The notes beneath the pieces were generated by a model. That model had not been told where the DNA came from, ran no database searches, and saw nothing but the letters and a program-made list of their open reading frames with translations. Shown here one piece after another: positions 33,986 to 43,517 of a stretch of DNA of 64,000 nt. Each line of letters begins with the position of its first letter. The stretch's first letter is position 1. The translations under genes were made by a program, and so were the position numbers. The stretch is from Streptomyces cellostaticus (GTDB taxonomy: Bacteria; Actinomycetota; Actinomycetes; Streptomycetales; Streptomycetaceae), in NCBI RefSeq assembly GCF_001513965.1, contig NZ_KQ948015.1, positions 613,348-677,347 on the forward strand, written 5' to 3'.

Positions 33986-36439
33986 TCACCCTCCGCTGAC
34001 GGTCTGTTCGAACCAGACGGTCTTGCGGTGCCCGGTGGCGGTGGCGCCCCACTCGCGGGCCAGGCGGCTGACGACGCGCAGGCCGCGGCCCGACTCGTCG
34101 TACGGCCCGGCGCCGAGCATGGCGGGCAGGCCCGGTTCGTCGTCCGTGACCTCGCACAGCAGCGCGTCGGTGCGGACCAGCCGCAGTCCGATCCGGTCGC
34201 CGCCGCCGTACTGGACGGCGTTGGTGACGACCTCACTGACCAGCAGCTGTGCCCTCTCCACGGCCTGCGGCAGACCCCATTCCAGCAGCCGGTCGCGGAC
34301 CAGTCGGCGGGCCCGTGCCACCTCGCGCGGGTCGGCGTCCAGGTGCCACTCGGCGACGTGGTCGTCGGGGATGCCGTTGAGCCGGGCCATGAGCAGGGCG
34401 ACGTCGTCCTTGCGGTCGCCGTGGGTGTTGAGGGCGCGGATGATGGTGTCGCAGGCGGCGTCCATCGAGGCCGCGGGGTGGGCGGCGGACTCGCAGAGCG
34501 CGGCGAGGCCCTCGCCGATGTCGCAGCCGCGCACCTCGACCAGGCCGTCGGTGCACAGCACCAGCCGGTCGCCGGGCGAGACGCGCACGACGACGGACTC
34601 GAACGGGACACCGCCGACCCCTATGGGCGCGCCGGTCGGCAGGTCGAGCAGTTCGCTGCGGCCGTCCTCGGCGCGCACCAGGACGGGCGGGATGTGTCCG
34701 GCGTTGGCGAGGTGGAGTTCGCCGCGGATCGGGTCGTAGACCACGTACAGACAGGTGGCGAGGTAGTTCTCGCCGAGCCGCCGGGCCAGGTCGTCCAGGT
34801 TGCGCAGGAGCTGGGCCGGCGGGGTCTCCATGGCGGCCATGGTCTGTACGGCCGTCCTCAACTGGCCCATCATGGCGGCCGAGTTGAGGCCGTGGCCCAT
34901 GACGTCGCCGACCACGAGGGCGGTGCGGGAGCCGGGCAGCTTGATGGTGTCGAACCAGTCGCCGCCGATCCTCCCGAGCCGGGTGCCGGGCAGATACCGG
35001 GTCGCCACGTCGCAGCCGGCCATCCGCGGGGTCACCTGCGGCAGCATGCTGTCCTGGAGGGTGTCGGCGACGTTCTCCTGGTAGGTGTACATGCGGGCGT
35101 TGTCGAGCACGAGACCTGCGCGGGCGGCGAGTTCGGCGCCGGTGGTGCGGTCCATGTCGTCGAAGGCCGGGCGGTCGGGGCGGCGCATCAGCACCATGAA
35201 GCCGAGGACGACGTTGCGCGCCTTGAGCGGGACGATCAGCAGGGAGCGGCCGGTGATGAGCGGCCTGAGGTCGCGCTTCTCGAACTCGCCGGAGATCCGC
35301 TCGCCCATCTCCTCGCTGACCCTCGGGATGAGGACCGGCTCGCCCGTGACCATGCACTTGTAGAACGGGGTGTGTTCGGGGAAGGCGAAGGCCTCGCCGA
35401 CCGGCACGGTGTCGTCCCAGCGGCCCGGTTCGTCGTTGTGCTCGACCCACACGCGGAACATCACGGTGCTCGCGTCCGGCGGGCCGTCCGGGAAGCCCTC
35501 GCCGGCGAGGACGGCGGCGCGCAGATGGGTGCCGGCGAAGTCCGCGAAGCGGGGCACGGCGGCGCTGGTGACCTCGCGGATGGTCTCGCCGAGGTCGAGC
35601 GAGGAGCCGATGCCGGAGCTGACCTCGTTGAGGAACTCCAGGCGCTCGCGCACGGCGGCGTACTCGAGGTCGTGCTCGGCGCCGACGGGGATCACGGCTT
35701 CCGTGCGCTGCTGCGGTACGACGGCCTCGGTGCGCCGGCGTCCGGGGCGGCGCGGCACGCCCCAGTACGGGGTGACGGGCACCCGGTCGTACTGGCTGAA
35801 CTCCAGGACGGGGTAGCCGAGTTCGAGGACCTGGGAGACGATGCGGCCGCTGGGTTCCGGGCCCATGTTGGGCAGGATCTCGGGCAGCCGCCGGGCGAGT
35901 TCGCCGGGGTCGGGCAGTTCGGTGTGGCGGGCGAAGCCGGGCGAGATGCGTTCGGCGGTCTCGTCGTCGTAGCCGCGCTCGTCCCGCAGCCGGGTGGCGT
36001 CGGCGGCGAGCACCAGCAGCCGCGAGGGTCCGGGGCCGACCAGCGGGTAGGCCCACCACAGCACGTCGATCCGGGTCTCGTCCCGGTCCGGGTGATCCCC
36101 GTGCGGGCAGAGACGGGCGCGGCCGGCCGTCGGGTAGCCGGTACGGCCGTCGAGGGAGGCCTCCAGGTCGGGGCCGGGCCCGTCGTGCGTGTCGTAGGCG
36201 TCGGGCAGCGCGTCGCCGCCGGGATCGTCGGAGAGCGCACCGGAGACCGGCAGCAGGTCCGCGGCGGGATGCCCGAGCGCGTCTTCCCTGTCCACGCCGA
36301 ACATACGGCGTGCGCCGCTGCTCCAGTGGGACACCAGACCGTCACGGTCGACGACCACCACGGCAAGCGGAATCCGGCCCGCCGCGGCGTCACCGGCGCC
36401 GCGGCCGGGAGGTGTGTCCCGCTCGCTGCCACGGTCCAT
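33986..36439 (-). CDS. PAS-GAF-PP2C (SpoIIE)-HATPase signalling protein
   Basis: An 817-residue soluble regulator. Order: PAS-like sensor (~15-80, LAVVVVDRDGLVSHWSSGARRMFG), a variable linker, GAF domain (~255-430), SpoIIE/RsbU-type PP2C phosphatase (~450-665; GGDWFD, VVGDVMGHG and the late GDRKDDVALL bring the metal-binding aspartates) and a C-terminal HATPase_c anti-sigma-like kinase domain (~680-810; ERAQLLVSEVVTNAVQYG and GRGLRVVSRL). Such proteins dephosphorylate anti-anti-sigma factors and may also phosphorylate them, controlling SigB/SigF-type sigma factors in Streptomyces. The signal sensed is unknown. No anti-sigma partner gene is adjacent. GAGAGGG precedes the ATG. Confidence 0.9.
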   Translation of the reverse strand: MDRGSERDTPPGRGAGDAAAGRIPLAVVVVDRDGLVSHWSSGARRMFGVDREDALGHPAADLLPVSGALSDDPGGDALPDAYDTHDGPGPDLEASLDGRTGYPTAGRARLCPHGDHPDRDETRIDVLWWAYPLVGPGPSRLLVLAADATRLRDERGYDDETAERISPGFARHTELPDPGELARRLPEILPNMGPEPSGRIVSQVLELGYPVLEFSQYDRVPVTPYWGVPRRPGRRRTEAVVPQQRTEAVIPVGAEHDLEYAAVRERLEFLNEVSSGIGSSLDLGETIREVTSAAVPRFADFAGTHLRAAVLAGEGFPDGPPDASTVMFRVWVEHNDEPGRWDDTVPVGEAFAFPEHTPFYKCMVTGEPVLIPRVSEEMGERISGEFEKRDLRPLITGRSLLIVPLKARNVVLGFMVLMRRPDRPAFDDMDRTTGAELAARAGLVLDNARMYTYQENVADTLQDSMLPQVTPRMAGCDVATRYLPGTRLGRIGGDWFDTIKLPGSRTALVVGDVMGHGLNSAAMMGQLRTAVQTMAAMETPPAQLLRNLDDLARRLGENYLATCLYVVYDPIRGELHLANAGHIPPVLVRAEDGRSELLDLPTGAPIGVGGVPFESVVVRVSPGDRLVLCTDGLVEVRGCDIGEGLAALCESAAHPAASMDAACDTIIRALNTHGDRKDDVALLMARLNGIPDDHVAEWHLDADPREVARARRLVRDRLLEWGLPQAVERAQLLVSEVVTNAVQYGGGDRIGLRLVRTDALLCEVTDDEPGLPAMLGAGPYDESGRGLRVVSRLAREWGATATGHRKTVWFEQTVSGG

Positions 36440-36592
36440 GGCCCAGGCCCTCTCTCCCCACGGCTGTTCGCAAACGATCTGTGCCGCCTGCCACTACGGT
36501 ACGGCGGCGGCCGGTAGCGATGTGTGGCAATTCTGGAATTGGTTTCACCGGAACGCACCGGCGCGCAGCTCAGCGCCCCGCGGGCGCCCCCC

Positions 36593-38989
36593 TCAGTCCT
36601 CGTGGCCCAGTTGCAGGTCCCGTTCGGTGCGGCCGCCGCCCGCCACCTGGAGCACGGTGGCGACCGGCGGGTAACCGGCGGCGATGACGGTGTACTCGCC
36701 GGAGGAGAGGTCCACGAACCGGAACGTTCCCTCCGGTCCGGTGGTGAGGGTGTCCACGACGTTGCCCGCGGCATCGAGGAGCGTCACGCGCGCGTCCTCG
36801 ACGGGACGGCCGCCGCCGGACCGGACGGTGCCCTTCAGGACGGCGCCGCCCGCGAGTTCGATGTCCTGCCGGGTCTCGCGGGCCGCCTGGACGGTGACCG
36901 GGAGCGCGGCGGGGCGGAAGGCGGGGGCACTGGCGGCGAGGGTGTATTCGCCGGCGACGAGTTCGGTGATGAGGTAGCCGCCCTCGCGGCCGCTGCGGGT
37001 GGTGGCGACGACCTCGCCGTGCACGTTGGTGAGGGTGACGGTGGCGTCCCGGACGGCGCTGCCGTCGGCGGTGAACACGCTGCCGGCGAGGCGTCCGGCG
37101 CCGCCGAGGACGACGTCCAGTTCGACGGGCCGTTCGCCGACGGTCACGGTGACGGCCTGCGGCTGGTGGCCGCCCGCGGCGGCGATCAGCACGTACGACC
37201 CGGAGCCCGGCGTGGAGAGCGCGTACCGTCCGTCCTCGCCGCTCGCGCCCCGCCCGATCTGCTGTCCGGCGACGTCGACGAGGGTGAGCGCCGCGCGGGG
37301 CACCACGGTCCCGTCGTGGTGCTGCACCGTGCCGCACACCGGGATTCCGGCGGTGTACGGAGAACGGGCCTGCGGGATGGGGGCGTTCACGGTGGCGGGC
37401 TCCGGCTCGGCGGCTTGATGGGACACCAGCGGTTTCTCCTTGAGGAAGAAGGCGATGAGCAGGCCGAGGGCGAGCACCGGGACGAGGTAGAGGAAGATCC
37501 GGGGCATCGCGTCGGCGTAGGCGCGGACGTAGGCGTCGCGCAGGGCCGGCGGCAGCGCGTGGACGAGCTGCGGGGTGAGCGACTCGGGGTCGGGCAGCCG
37601 GGCGCCCGTGCGCGGCGGCAGCTCCCTGCGCAGGGCGTCGGTGAGCCGGTCGGCGAAGAGGGTGCCGAAGACGGCGGCACCGACGCTGCCGCCGATCTGC
37701 CGGAAGTAGTTGTTGGCGCTGGTGGCGGTGCCGAGGTCGGCGGGGCGCACGGAGTTCTGCACGGCGAGCACCAGGACGGGCATCACCAGGCCGATGCCCG
37801 CGCCGAGGACCGCCATCCAGATGCTGTAGTGCAGCCGCGGGGTGTCGGCCTCCAGCCGGGACAGCAGCCACATGCCGACGGCGGAGAGGGCGCCGCCGAG
37901 GACGGGGAAGACCTTGTAGCGGCCGGTGTGGCTGATGAGCTGCCCGCCGATGACCGAGGCACCGACGATGCCCGCCATCATGGGCAGCATCAGCAGGCCG
38001 GACTCGGTGGCGCTGGCCCCGTCGACCATCTGCAGGAAGGTCGGCAGATAGCTGGCGGCGCCGAACAGGGCGACGCCGGTCACCAGGCCGACCAGGCCGG
38101 TGACGTTGAAGACGGAGTCCCTGAACAGCCGGAGCGGGATGAGGGGTTCGGCGGCGAAGTGCTCGGCGACCAGGAAGAGGACGGTGGCGGCGAGGGCGCC
38201 CGCGCCGAGGCCGAGGATCTCCCGGGAGTCCCAGGCGTACGTCGTGCCGCCCCAGCTGGTCAGCAGCACCAGGCAGGTGGAGGCCGCGGCGAGCAGCAGC
38301 GCGCCGGGCACGTCGAGGCGGGCGCGGACCTGCGGCCGGGGCAGTTTGAGGACGACGGTGACGACGGCGAGGGTGAGCAGGCCGAAGGGGACGTTGATGT
38401 AGAAGCACCAGCGCCAGGAGAGGTGGTCGGTGAAGTAGCCGCCGAGCAGCGGACCCGCTACCGAGGCGAGGCCGAAGGCGGCGCCGATCAGGCCCATGTA
38501 GCGGCCGCGCTGCCGGGGCGGCACGATGTCGCCGATGATCGCCTGCACACCGATCATCAGCCCGCCCGCCCCGACGCCCTGGACAGCACGGAAGGCGATC
38601 AGCTGGTCCATGCTCTGGGCCCGCCCGGCGAGCGCGGAGCCGATGACGAAGACCAGGATCGCGAACTGGAAGACGCCCTTGCGGCCGAAGAGGTCGCCGA
38701 GCTTGCCGTACAGCGGCAGGCCGATGGTGGAGGTGAGCAGGTAGGCGGTGATCGCCCAGGACATCCGGTCCAGGCCGTGCAGCTCGCCGACGATCTTCGG
38801 CAGCGCGGTGGCGACGATCATCTGCTCCAGCGCGGCGAGCAGCAGCGCGAGCATCAGCCCGGTGAAGACCAGCCGCGCCCGGCGCGCGCCGAGCGCGGCG
38901 GCCGGGGCGGGTGGTGGCGCTTCGGCGGCGGTCTGAGGCGGATCCGGTGCCACGACCGGCCCGTGCCGCACCACAGTCGACCCGCCCAC
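36593..38989 (-). CDS. DHA2-type MFS transporter fused to three carboxypeptidase-regulatory-like domains
   Basis: A 798-residue protein. Residues ~35-535 form a 14-helix drug:H+ antiporter (DHA2, QacA/EmrB-like) with [12 protein letters not shown] between helices 2 and 3 and a [12 protein letters not shown] motif-C-like helix. After the last helix (ending near FFLKEKP) come about 240 residues with three repeats of a CarboxypepD_reg/CnaB-like beta-sandwich; each has a G.V...G..V..A.VTL.D..G and G.Y.....GEYT..A pattern. The natural substrate is probably a toxic small molecule; the tail's role is unknown. The GTG start is supported by GAGGGGAG. No regulator is adjacent. Confidence 0.85.
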   Translation of the reverse strand: MGGSTVVRHGPVVAPDPPQTAAEAPPPAPAAALGARRARLVFTGLMLALLLAALEQMIVATALPKIVGELHGLDRMSWAITAYLLTSTIGLPLYGKLGDLFGRKGVFQFAILVFVIGSALAGRAQSMDQLIAFRAVQGVGAGGLMIGVQAIIGDIVPPRQRGRYMGLIGAAFGLASVAGPLLGGYFTDHLSWRWCFYINVPFGLLTLAVVTVVLKLPRPQVRARLDVPGALLLAAASTCLVLLTSWGGTTYAWDSREILGLGAGALAATVLFLVAEHFAAEPLIPLRLFRDSVFNVTGLVGLVTGVALFGAASYLPTFLQMVDGASATESGLLMLPMMAGIVGASVIGGQLISHTGRYKVFPVLGGALSAVGMWLLSRLEADTPRLHYSIWMAVLGAGIGLVMPVLVLAVQNSVRPADLGTATSANNYFRQIGGSVGAAVFGTLFADRLTDALRRELPPRTGARLPDPESLTPQLVHALPPALRDAYVRAYADAMPRIFLYLVPVLALGLLIAFFLKEKPLVSHQAAEPEPATVNAPIPQARSPYTAGIPVCGTVQHHDGTVVPRAALTLVDVAGQQIGRGASGEDGRYALSTPGSGSYVLIAAAGGHQPQAVTVTVGERPVELDVVLGGAGRLAGSVFTADGSAVRDATVTLTNVHGEVVATTRSGREGGYLITELVAGEYTLAASAPAFRPAALPVTVQAARETRQDIELAGGAVLKGTVRSGGGRPVEDARVTLLDAAGNVVDTLTTGPEGTFRFVDLSSGEYTVIAAGYPPVATVLQVAGGGRTERDLQLGHED

Positions 38990-39099
38990 GTACCGCTCCC
39001 CTCGTCGCGCCTGTCACACATTTCCCGCGTTAAGCGACAACTGCGAACAAGTGCGGCGAGTTACGGCACATTCCCGGACGGGATGGAGTTCCACTCGAA

Positions 39100-39129
39100 C
39101 CGGTGAGGGGCACAACGCCCCTTCACCGG
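39100..39129 (-). terminator. hairpin downstream of the SRPBCC gene
   Basis: CCGGTGAGGGGC (39100-39111) pairs with GCCCCTTCACCGG (39117-39129) with one bulged base and a 5-base loop. It begins 14 bases after the SRPBCC stop. The strong GC stem without U-tract is usual for Streptomyces. Confidence 0.65.
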
Positions 39130-39142
39130 CCGGTGTTTGAGG

Positions 39143-39586
39143 CTACTTCTCCACCTGGGCGGCGAGGTTCTCGAGGATCGCGTCGTAGATCCGGCCGAGG
39201 CCCTTGGGCGCGAAGGTCTTCTCGAAGAAGCCGCCGATGCCGCCCGCACCCTTCCAGGTGGTGGTGACGACGACCCGGGAGCTGCCCTCCCCGGCGGGGG
39301 TGACGCGCCAGGTGGTGACCATCGAGGAGTTGCGGTCCTTCTCCACCAGCTCGCCGTCGGTGGGCTCGCTGACCTCCAGGAGGCAGTCGCGCACGCGCTT
39401 GCTGGTGGCCTGGAGCTTCCAGTGGACGAGGGTGCCCTCGCCGTCGCCGCCCTCGCGCACCTCGTACTCGCTGAAGTGCTCGGGCAGCAGCTGCCGCCGC
39501 GTGCCGCTGTAGTCGGCGAGGGCGTCGAACACGTTCTCCGCGTCCGCCGCGACGACCCGCTCCGTAGTGGCCTCGACCTGCGCCAT
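39143..39586 (-). CDS. SRPBCC (polyketide cyclase/START-like) family protein
   Basis: A 147-residue helix-grip protein: ATTERVVAADAENVFDALADY opening, DGELVEKDRNSSMVTTWRV and SRVVVTTTWKG central strands, and a long C-terminal helix (GRIYDAILENLAAQVEK). This fold binds hydrophobic ligands or acts as a cyclase, but many members are of unknown function, and nothing here points to a specific ligand. The ATG at 39586 has GGAGGA 5 bases upstream. It is divergent from the SplB-like radical SAM gene, whose start lies 134 bases away; the intervening region holds that gene's LexA-type box. Confidence 0.8.
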   Translation of the reverse strand: MAQVEATTERVVAADAENVFDALADYSGTRRQLLPEHFSEYEVREGGDGEGTLVHWKLQATSKRVRDCLLEVSEPTDGELVEKDRNSSMVTTWRVTPAGEGSSRVVVTTTWKGAGGIGGFFEKTFAPKGLGRIYDAILENLAAQVEK

Positions 39587-39676
39587 TGCGTTCCTCCAGG
39601 ACCTGCGTTTCTCGGGGTTGGGGCAAGCCAACCACCCCGGCACCCGGCCGCCCAAATCGGGGTCGCACGATCATGG

Positions 39677-39688
39677 GAACAGATGTTC
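39677..39688. promoter_or_regulatory. LexA-type SOS box
   Basis: GAACAGATGTTC is a perfect GAAC-N4-GTTC (Cheo box) sequence, the LexA operator of Gram-positive bacteria, 32 bases upstream of the SplB-like gene's ATG. TATTCT directly after it (39689-39694) could be the -10 hexamer, so LexA would cover the promoter. DNA-damage induction of this gene is predicted. Confidence 0.6.
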
Positions 39689-39720
39689 TATTCTGTGCCG
39701 AGCGCTACCGAGGAGGCGTC

Positions 39721-40794
39721 ATGCGCTGGGAGAACCTCACCGTGGAATCCGGCGGGTCCGAGGGGTCCGACGGTCACAGCCGGGCCGCCGATGCCGCGCT
39801 GTTCGGCGCGGACGCCGTCACCACCCGCACCTTCGACACGCCCGAGTTCCGCGGGATCACCTTCCACGAGGTGCGGGCCCGCTCGGTCCTGAACCGGGTG
39901 CCGGGCGCTTCGCGCATGCCGTTCGAATGGACGGTGAACCCGTACCGGGGCTGCACGCACGCGTGCGTGTACTGCTTCGCCCGCAAGACGCACGGCTACC
40001 TGGACCTCGACACGGGGATCGGCTTCGACACCCAGATCGTGGTGAAGGTGAACGCACCCGAGGTGCTGCGCCGTCAGCTGACCTCGCGGCGCTGGCAGGG
40101 GGACCACGTGGCGATGGGCACCAACGTCGACTGCTACCAGCGCGCCGAGGGCCGCTACCGGCTGATGCCGGGCATCATCTCGGCCCTCACCGAGCACGCG
40201 AACCCGTTCTCGATCCTGACCAAGGGCACGCTGATCCTGCGCGACCTGGACCTGCTGGCCCAGGCGGCCCGGGTGACGGACGTCGGCATCTCGGTCTCCG
40301 TGGGCTTCACCGACACCGAGCTGTGGCGCACGGTGGAGCCGGGCACGCCCGCGCCCGAGCGCCGCCTGGACGTCGTCCGCACGCTCGGCGAGCGCGGGAT
40401 CGGCTGCGGCGTGCTGATGGCACCGGTCGTCCCGTTCCTGAGCGACCATCCGGACCGACTGCGCGAGACCGTACGGGCGATAGCGGCGGCCGGGGCCACC
40501 TCGGTCACTCCCCTCGTGCTGCATCTGCGGCCGGGCGCCCGGGAGTGGTTCATGACCTGGCTCGGGCAGCACCACCCGCACCTGGTGGCCCGCTACGAGC
40601 GGCTGTACGCGGAGGGCGCCTACGCACCCAGGTGGTACCAGCGCCGGATCACCCGTCAGGTGCACGAACTGGCCCAGGAGTACGGCGTCGGCCCCACCCG
40701 CGCGGGCCTGGCCCGGCGCATCCAGGCGGCCCGGGCCCCGGAGGCAGCGGAACCCCCGGCCGTGTCCGAACCGACCCAGCTCACCCTCATGTGA
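39721..40794 (+). CDS. Rv2578c family radical SAM protein (SplB-like)
   Basis: A 357-residue radical SAM enzyme with cluster ligands Cys78, Cys82 and Cys85 (CTHACVYC), preceded by the PYRGC segment typical of the Rv2578c/SplB-like group. SplB proteins repair spore photoproduct in DNA; the mycobacterial homologue Rv2578c belongs, as I recall, to the DNA-damage regulon, but its reaction is not established. A perfect LexA-type box just upstream fits a repair role. GAGGAGG lies 6 bases before the ATG, so the open frame upstream is not used. The C-terminal ~35 residues are Ala/Pro-rich. It is divergent from the SRPBCC gene. Confidence 0.87.
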   Translation: MRWENLTVESGGSEGSDGHSRAADAALFGADAVTTRTFDTPEFRGITFHEVRARSVLNRVPGASRMPFEWTVNPYRGCTHACVYCFARKTHGYLDLDTGIGFDTQIVVKVNAPEVLRRQLTSRRWQGDHVAMGTNVDCYQRAEGRYRLMPGIISALTEHANPFSILTKGTLILRDLDLLAQAARVTDVGISVSVGFTDTELWRTVEPGTPAPERRLDVVRTLGERGIGCGVLMAPVVPFLSDHPDRLRETVRAIAAAGATSVTPLVLHLRPGAREWFMTWLGQHHPHLVARYERLYAEGAYAPRWYQRRITRQVHELAQEYGVGPTRAGLARRIQAARAPEAAEPPAVSEPTQLTLM

Positions 40795-40815
40795 GCGCGT
40801 TGGAGGGCATCCTTC

Positions 40816-40829
40816 GACCCAATTGGGTC
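40816..40829. promoter_or_regulatory. 14-bp palindrome in the promoter region of the Tap-like peptidase
   Basis: GACCCAATTGGGTC is a perfect palindrome in an unusually A+T-rich patch, 102 bases before the ATG. TTGGGT within it could be a -35 box and TATGTT (40844-40849) a -10 box, 15 bases apart. An operator overlapping the promoter is plausible; the regulator is unknown. Confidence 0.45.
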
Positions 40830-40930
40830 AACTATTTACAGACTATGTTCTTTCGGGCCTTGTCCCCGGGACGATCCGGCGAGAGCCGCGACCCTCGCGG
40901 TTCGCGTCACCCTCCGTCCCGGGAGGACTC

Positions 40931-42499
40931 ATGAGAACACGCGCAGCCGTGCTGTGCGCAGCCGCCGCCATGCTGACGGGCTCGGTCACGGCCGTGCCCG
41001 CCCAGGCGGCCCCCACCGCTCCTGCGGCGACGCCCGCCTGGAAGTCGTGCGCCACCCACGACTATCCGACGCTCCAGTGCGCGTCCGTGAGGGTGCCGCT
41101 GGACCACACGCACCCGGCCGGCGCGCAGATCACCCTCGCCCTGTCCCGCGTCCCGCACACCGCACCGACCTTCCAGGGGCCGCTGCTGGTCAACCCCGGC
41201 GGCCCCGGCGGCAGCGGTCTGATCCTCGCCGGATTCGTGGCCTCCGCGCTGCCCAGGAGCGTGGCGGCCCAGTACGACATCATCGGCTTCGACCCGCGCG
41301 GCGTCGGCAGCAGCACCCCGGTGGTGAACTGCTCCGCCGGCCGCTTCAAGCCGGTGCGCGCGGACACCGTGCCCGCCACGACCGCGATGGAACAGGACAG
41401 TGTGAAGGGCGCCCAGTCCTTCGCCGCCGCCTGCGGTGCCAAGTACGCGAGCGTGCTGCCCTACATCGACACCGTCAACGCCGCCCAGGACATGGACTCC
41501 ATCCGCCAGGCCCTGGGCGCACCGCAGATCAACTACTTCGGCTACTCCTACGGCACCTACCTGGGCGCGGTGTACGCGAAGCTCTTCCCCGAGCGGGTGC
41601 GCCGCCTGGTGCTGGACTCGATCGTGAACCCGACGGGCGTCTGGTACGAGGACAACCTCGGCCAGGACTACGCCTTCAACGACCGCCACCGCGCCCTGAT
41701 GGCCTGGATCGCCCGGTACGACTCGACGTACCGGCTCGGCACCGACCCCAAGCGGATCGAGGCCGAGTGGTACGCGATGCGGGCGGCCCTGGCGAAGAAG
41801 CCTGCGGGCGGCCAGGTCGGCGCCGCCGAGCTGGAGGACACCTTCATCCGCGGCGGCTACTACAACGGCTACTGGCCCCAGCTCGCCGAGGCGTTCGCGG
41901 CCTACGTCCACGACAAGGACACCGGGCCACTGCTGACGGCGTACCAGAGCCACGCCGCCGTGGACTCCTCGGGCGACAACGGGTACAGCGTCTACGCGGC
42001 GGTGGGCTGCCGTGACGCCGCCTGGCCGCGCGACTGGAAGCGCTGGGAGCAGGACACCTGGGCCGTGTACGCGAAGGCACCCTTCATGGCCTGGAACAAC
42101 GCCTGGTACAATGCCCCCTGCGCGTTCTGGCCGGGCGACTCCCTGACGCCGAGGAACGTCGCCAACACCGAACTGCCGCCGACGCTGCTGTTCCAGGCGA
42201 CCGACGACGCGGCGACCCCCTACCCCGGCGGCGTCGCGGCGCACCGCCTGCTGGACCGCTCCAGCCTGGTGGTCGAGCAGGGCGGCGGCAACCACGGCAT
42301 CACGCTGAGCGGCAACGCCTGCCTGGACAGGTACCTGGCCGCCTATCTGACCGACGGCACGGTCCCGCACGGCACCGGCGACGCCGACGCGGTCTGCCCG
42401 AAGTCCCCGGATCCGAAGCCGCTGACGGAAACGGAGAAGGCCGCCTCGGCGTCGTCCCGCGGCTCGACCCTGCACGGCCTGCTGGGGTTCCGCCGGTAG
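40931..42499 (+). CDS. secreted Tap-like tripeptidyl aminopeptidase (S33)
   Basis: A 522-residue secreted alpha/beta-hydrolase. An N-terminal Sec signal peptide (MRTRAAVLCAAAAMLTG, cleavage near AQA-AP) is followed by a mature domain with LLVNPGGPGGSG (oxyanion-hole region), GYSYG with nucleophile Ser206 and a C-terminal TAP-like domain with VEQGGGNHGI carrying the catalytic His. It belongs with Streptomyces Tap, SlpD and SlpE, which remove tripeptides from secreted-protein N-termini. GGGAGG precedes the ATG. A palindrome lies in its promoter region and a hairpin directly follows its stop, so it is a single-gene unit. Confidence 0.9.
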   Translation: MRTRAAVLCAAAAMLTGSVTAVPAQAAPTAPAATPAWKSCATHDYPTLQCASVRVPLDHTHPAGAQITLALSRVPHTAPTFQGPLLVNPGGPGGSGLILAGFVASALPRSVAAQYDIIGFDPRGVGSSTPVVNCSAGRFKPVRADTVPATTAMEQDSVKGAQSFAAACGAKYASVLPYIDTVNAAQDMDSIRQALGAPQINYFGYSYGTYLGAVYAKLFPERVRRLVLDSIVNPTGVWYEDNLGQDYAFNDRHRALMAWIARYDSTYRLGTDPKRIEAEWYAMRAALAKKPAGGQVGAAELEDTFIRGGYYNGYWPQLAEAFAAYVHDKDTGPLLTAYQSHAAVDSSGDNGYSVYAAVGCRDAAWPRDWKRWEQDTWAVYAKAPFMAWNNAWYNAPCAFWPGDSLTPRNVANTELPPTLLFQATDDAATPYPGGVAAHRLLDRSSLVVEQGGGNHGITLSGNACLDRYLAAYLTDGTVPHGTGDADAVCPKSPDPKPLTETEKAASASSRGSTLHGLLGFRR

Positions 42500-42529
42500 A
42501 CAACCCTCCCGGTCCGCCGGGGGCGTTGT
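42500..42529 (+). terminator. hairpin directly after the Tap-like gene
   Basis: ACAAC (42500-42504) pairs with GTTGT (42525-42529), enclosing CTCCCGG paired with CCGGGGG around a TCCG loop. It begins immediately after the stop codon, so an intrinsic terminator is likely. Confidence 0.6.
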
Positions 42530-42554
42530 CACACCCGTGGTCCACCATGGACGC

Positions 42555-42953
42555 ATGTGTGAACCGACCCGGATCCCCGCCCCCGACGGCGTCGCCCCCG
42601 CCGCCCAGTACAGCCACGTGGTGACGGCCACCGGCCGTTTCGTCGCCGTCTCCGGCCAGCTCGCCCTGGACGAGGACGGCAAGCCGGTCGGCGAGGGCGA
42701 CCCGGCGGCCCAGGCCCGGCAGGTCTTCGAGAACCTCGGACGCTGTCTGGCCGCCGCCGGGGCCGGATTCCAGCACGTCGTCAAACTGACCTACTTCGTC
42801 ACGGACATGGCGTACATGCCGGCGATCCGCGCGGCCCGGGCCGCACACATACCCGACGACCGCTTGCCGGCGGCCTCCGCCGTGCAGGTGGCCGCACTGG
42901 TCGCTCCGGAGTTCCTGATGGAGGTCGAGGCGATCGCGGTGGTGGGCGAATAA
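42555..42953 (+). CDS. RidA family protein
   Basis: A 132-residue protein of the RidA/YjgF/UK114 family, small trimeric enzymes that hydrolyse reactive enamine/imine intermediates of amino-acid metabolism. Diagnostic stretches are QYSHVVTATGRFVAVSGQLALDEDG, VVKLTYFVTDM and a C-terminal FLMEVEAIAV with the conserved Glu. The usual catalytic Arg position near RLPAASAVQV is occupied by a serine/alanine-rich variant, so activity may differ from classic RidA. The ATG at 42555 gives the family start; an in-frame GTG lies at 42537. It is followed, 39 bases later, by a GNAT gene with its own leaderless promoter. Confidence 0.85.
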   Translation: MCEPTRIPAPDGVAPAAQYSHVVTATGRFVAVSGQLALDEDGKPVGEGDPAAQARQVFENLGRCLAAAGAGFQHVVKLTYFVTDMAYMPAIRAARAAHIPDDRLPAASAVQVAALVAPEFLMEVEAIAVVGE

Positions 42954-42992
42954 TCGCGGGCTCGTGCGGGAGCGGTTCTCTAGGGTGCCGCC

Positions 42993-43511
42993 ATGGACGA
43001 CCGGCTCCCGCACATCCGCATGATGAACCTCGCCGACTGCGACCGCGTCTCGGAGATCCGCATCCGCGGCTGGCAGCACGCCTACCGGGGCCTCGTGCCG
43101 CAGCCCTACCTCGACGCGCTGAGCGTCACGGCGGACGCCGAGCGGCGGCGGGCCCGGTTCGGGCTGGGGGACGGCTCCGTGGTGAACCTGGTCGCCGAGC
43201 GTGGCGGCGAGGTCGTCGGCTGGGCGGCGCACGGGCCGTACCGGGACGGTGAAGTGCGCACCGGGGACGCCGAGTTGTACGCGATCTACGTCGACCCGGC
43301 CCACCTCGGCAGCGGGATCGGGCGGGCGCTGCTGGCCGAGGCGGCCGGGCAGTGCGCCCGCTCCCCGCGCATGTTCCTGTGGGTCCTGAAGGAGAACACG
43401 CGCGCCCGCCGCTTCTACGAGCGGGCCGGTTTCCGGCCGGACGGCGCCGAGGAGCCCTTCGACGTGGATGGTGTGCCCGTGCCCGAGGTGCGGTACGTCA
43501 GGGACCGCTGA
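42993..43511 (+). CDS. GNAT family N-acetyltransferase
   Basis: A 172-residue acetyltransferase with a standard single GNAT domain: VSEIRIRGWQHAYRGLVP at the N-terminus (common to the rimI-like YjcF group), ELYAIYVDPAHLGSGIGRALLAEA, the acetyl-CoA-binding Q/RxxGxG/A loop (HLGSGIG), and LWVLKENTRARRFYERAGF near the end. The acceptor is unknown. TAGGGT at 42981-42986 ends 6 bases before the ATG with no Shine-Dalgarno, indicating a leaderless transcript. It is convergent with the HEAT-repeat gene, only 6 bases away. Confidence 0.88.
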   Translation: MDDRLPHIRMMNLADCDRVSEIRIRGWQHAYRGLVPQPYLDALSVTADAERRRARFGLGDGSVVNLVAERGGEVVGWAAHGPYRDGEVRTGDAELYAIYVDPAHLGSGIGRALLAEAAGQCARSPRMFLWVLKENTRARRFYERAGFRPDGAEEPFDVDGVPVPEVRYVRDR

Positions 43512-43517
43512 CCGGCG

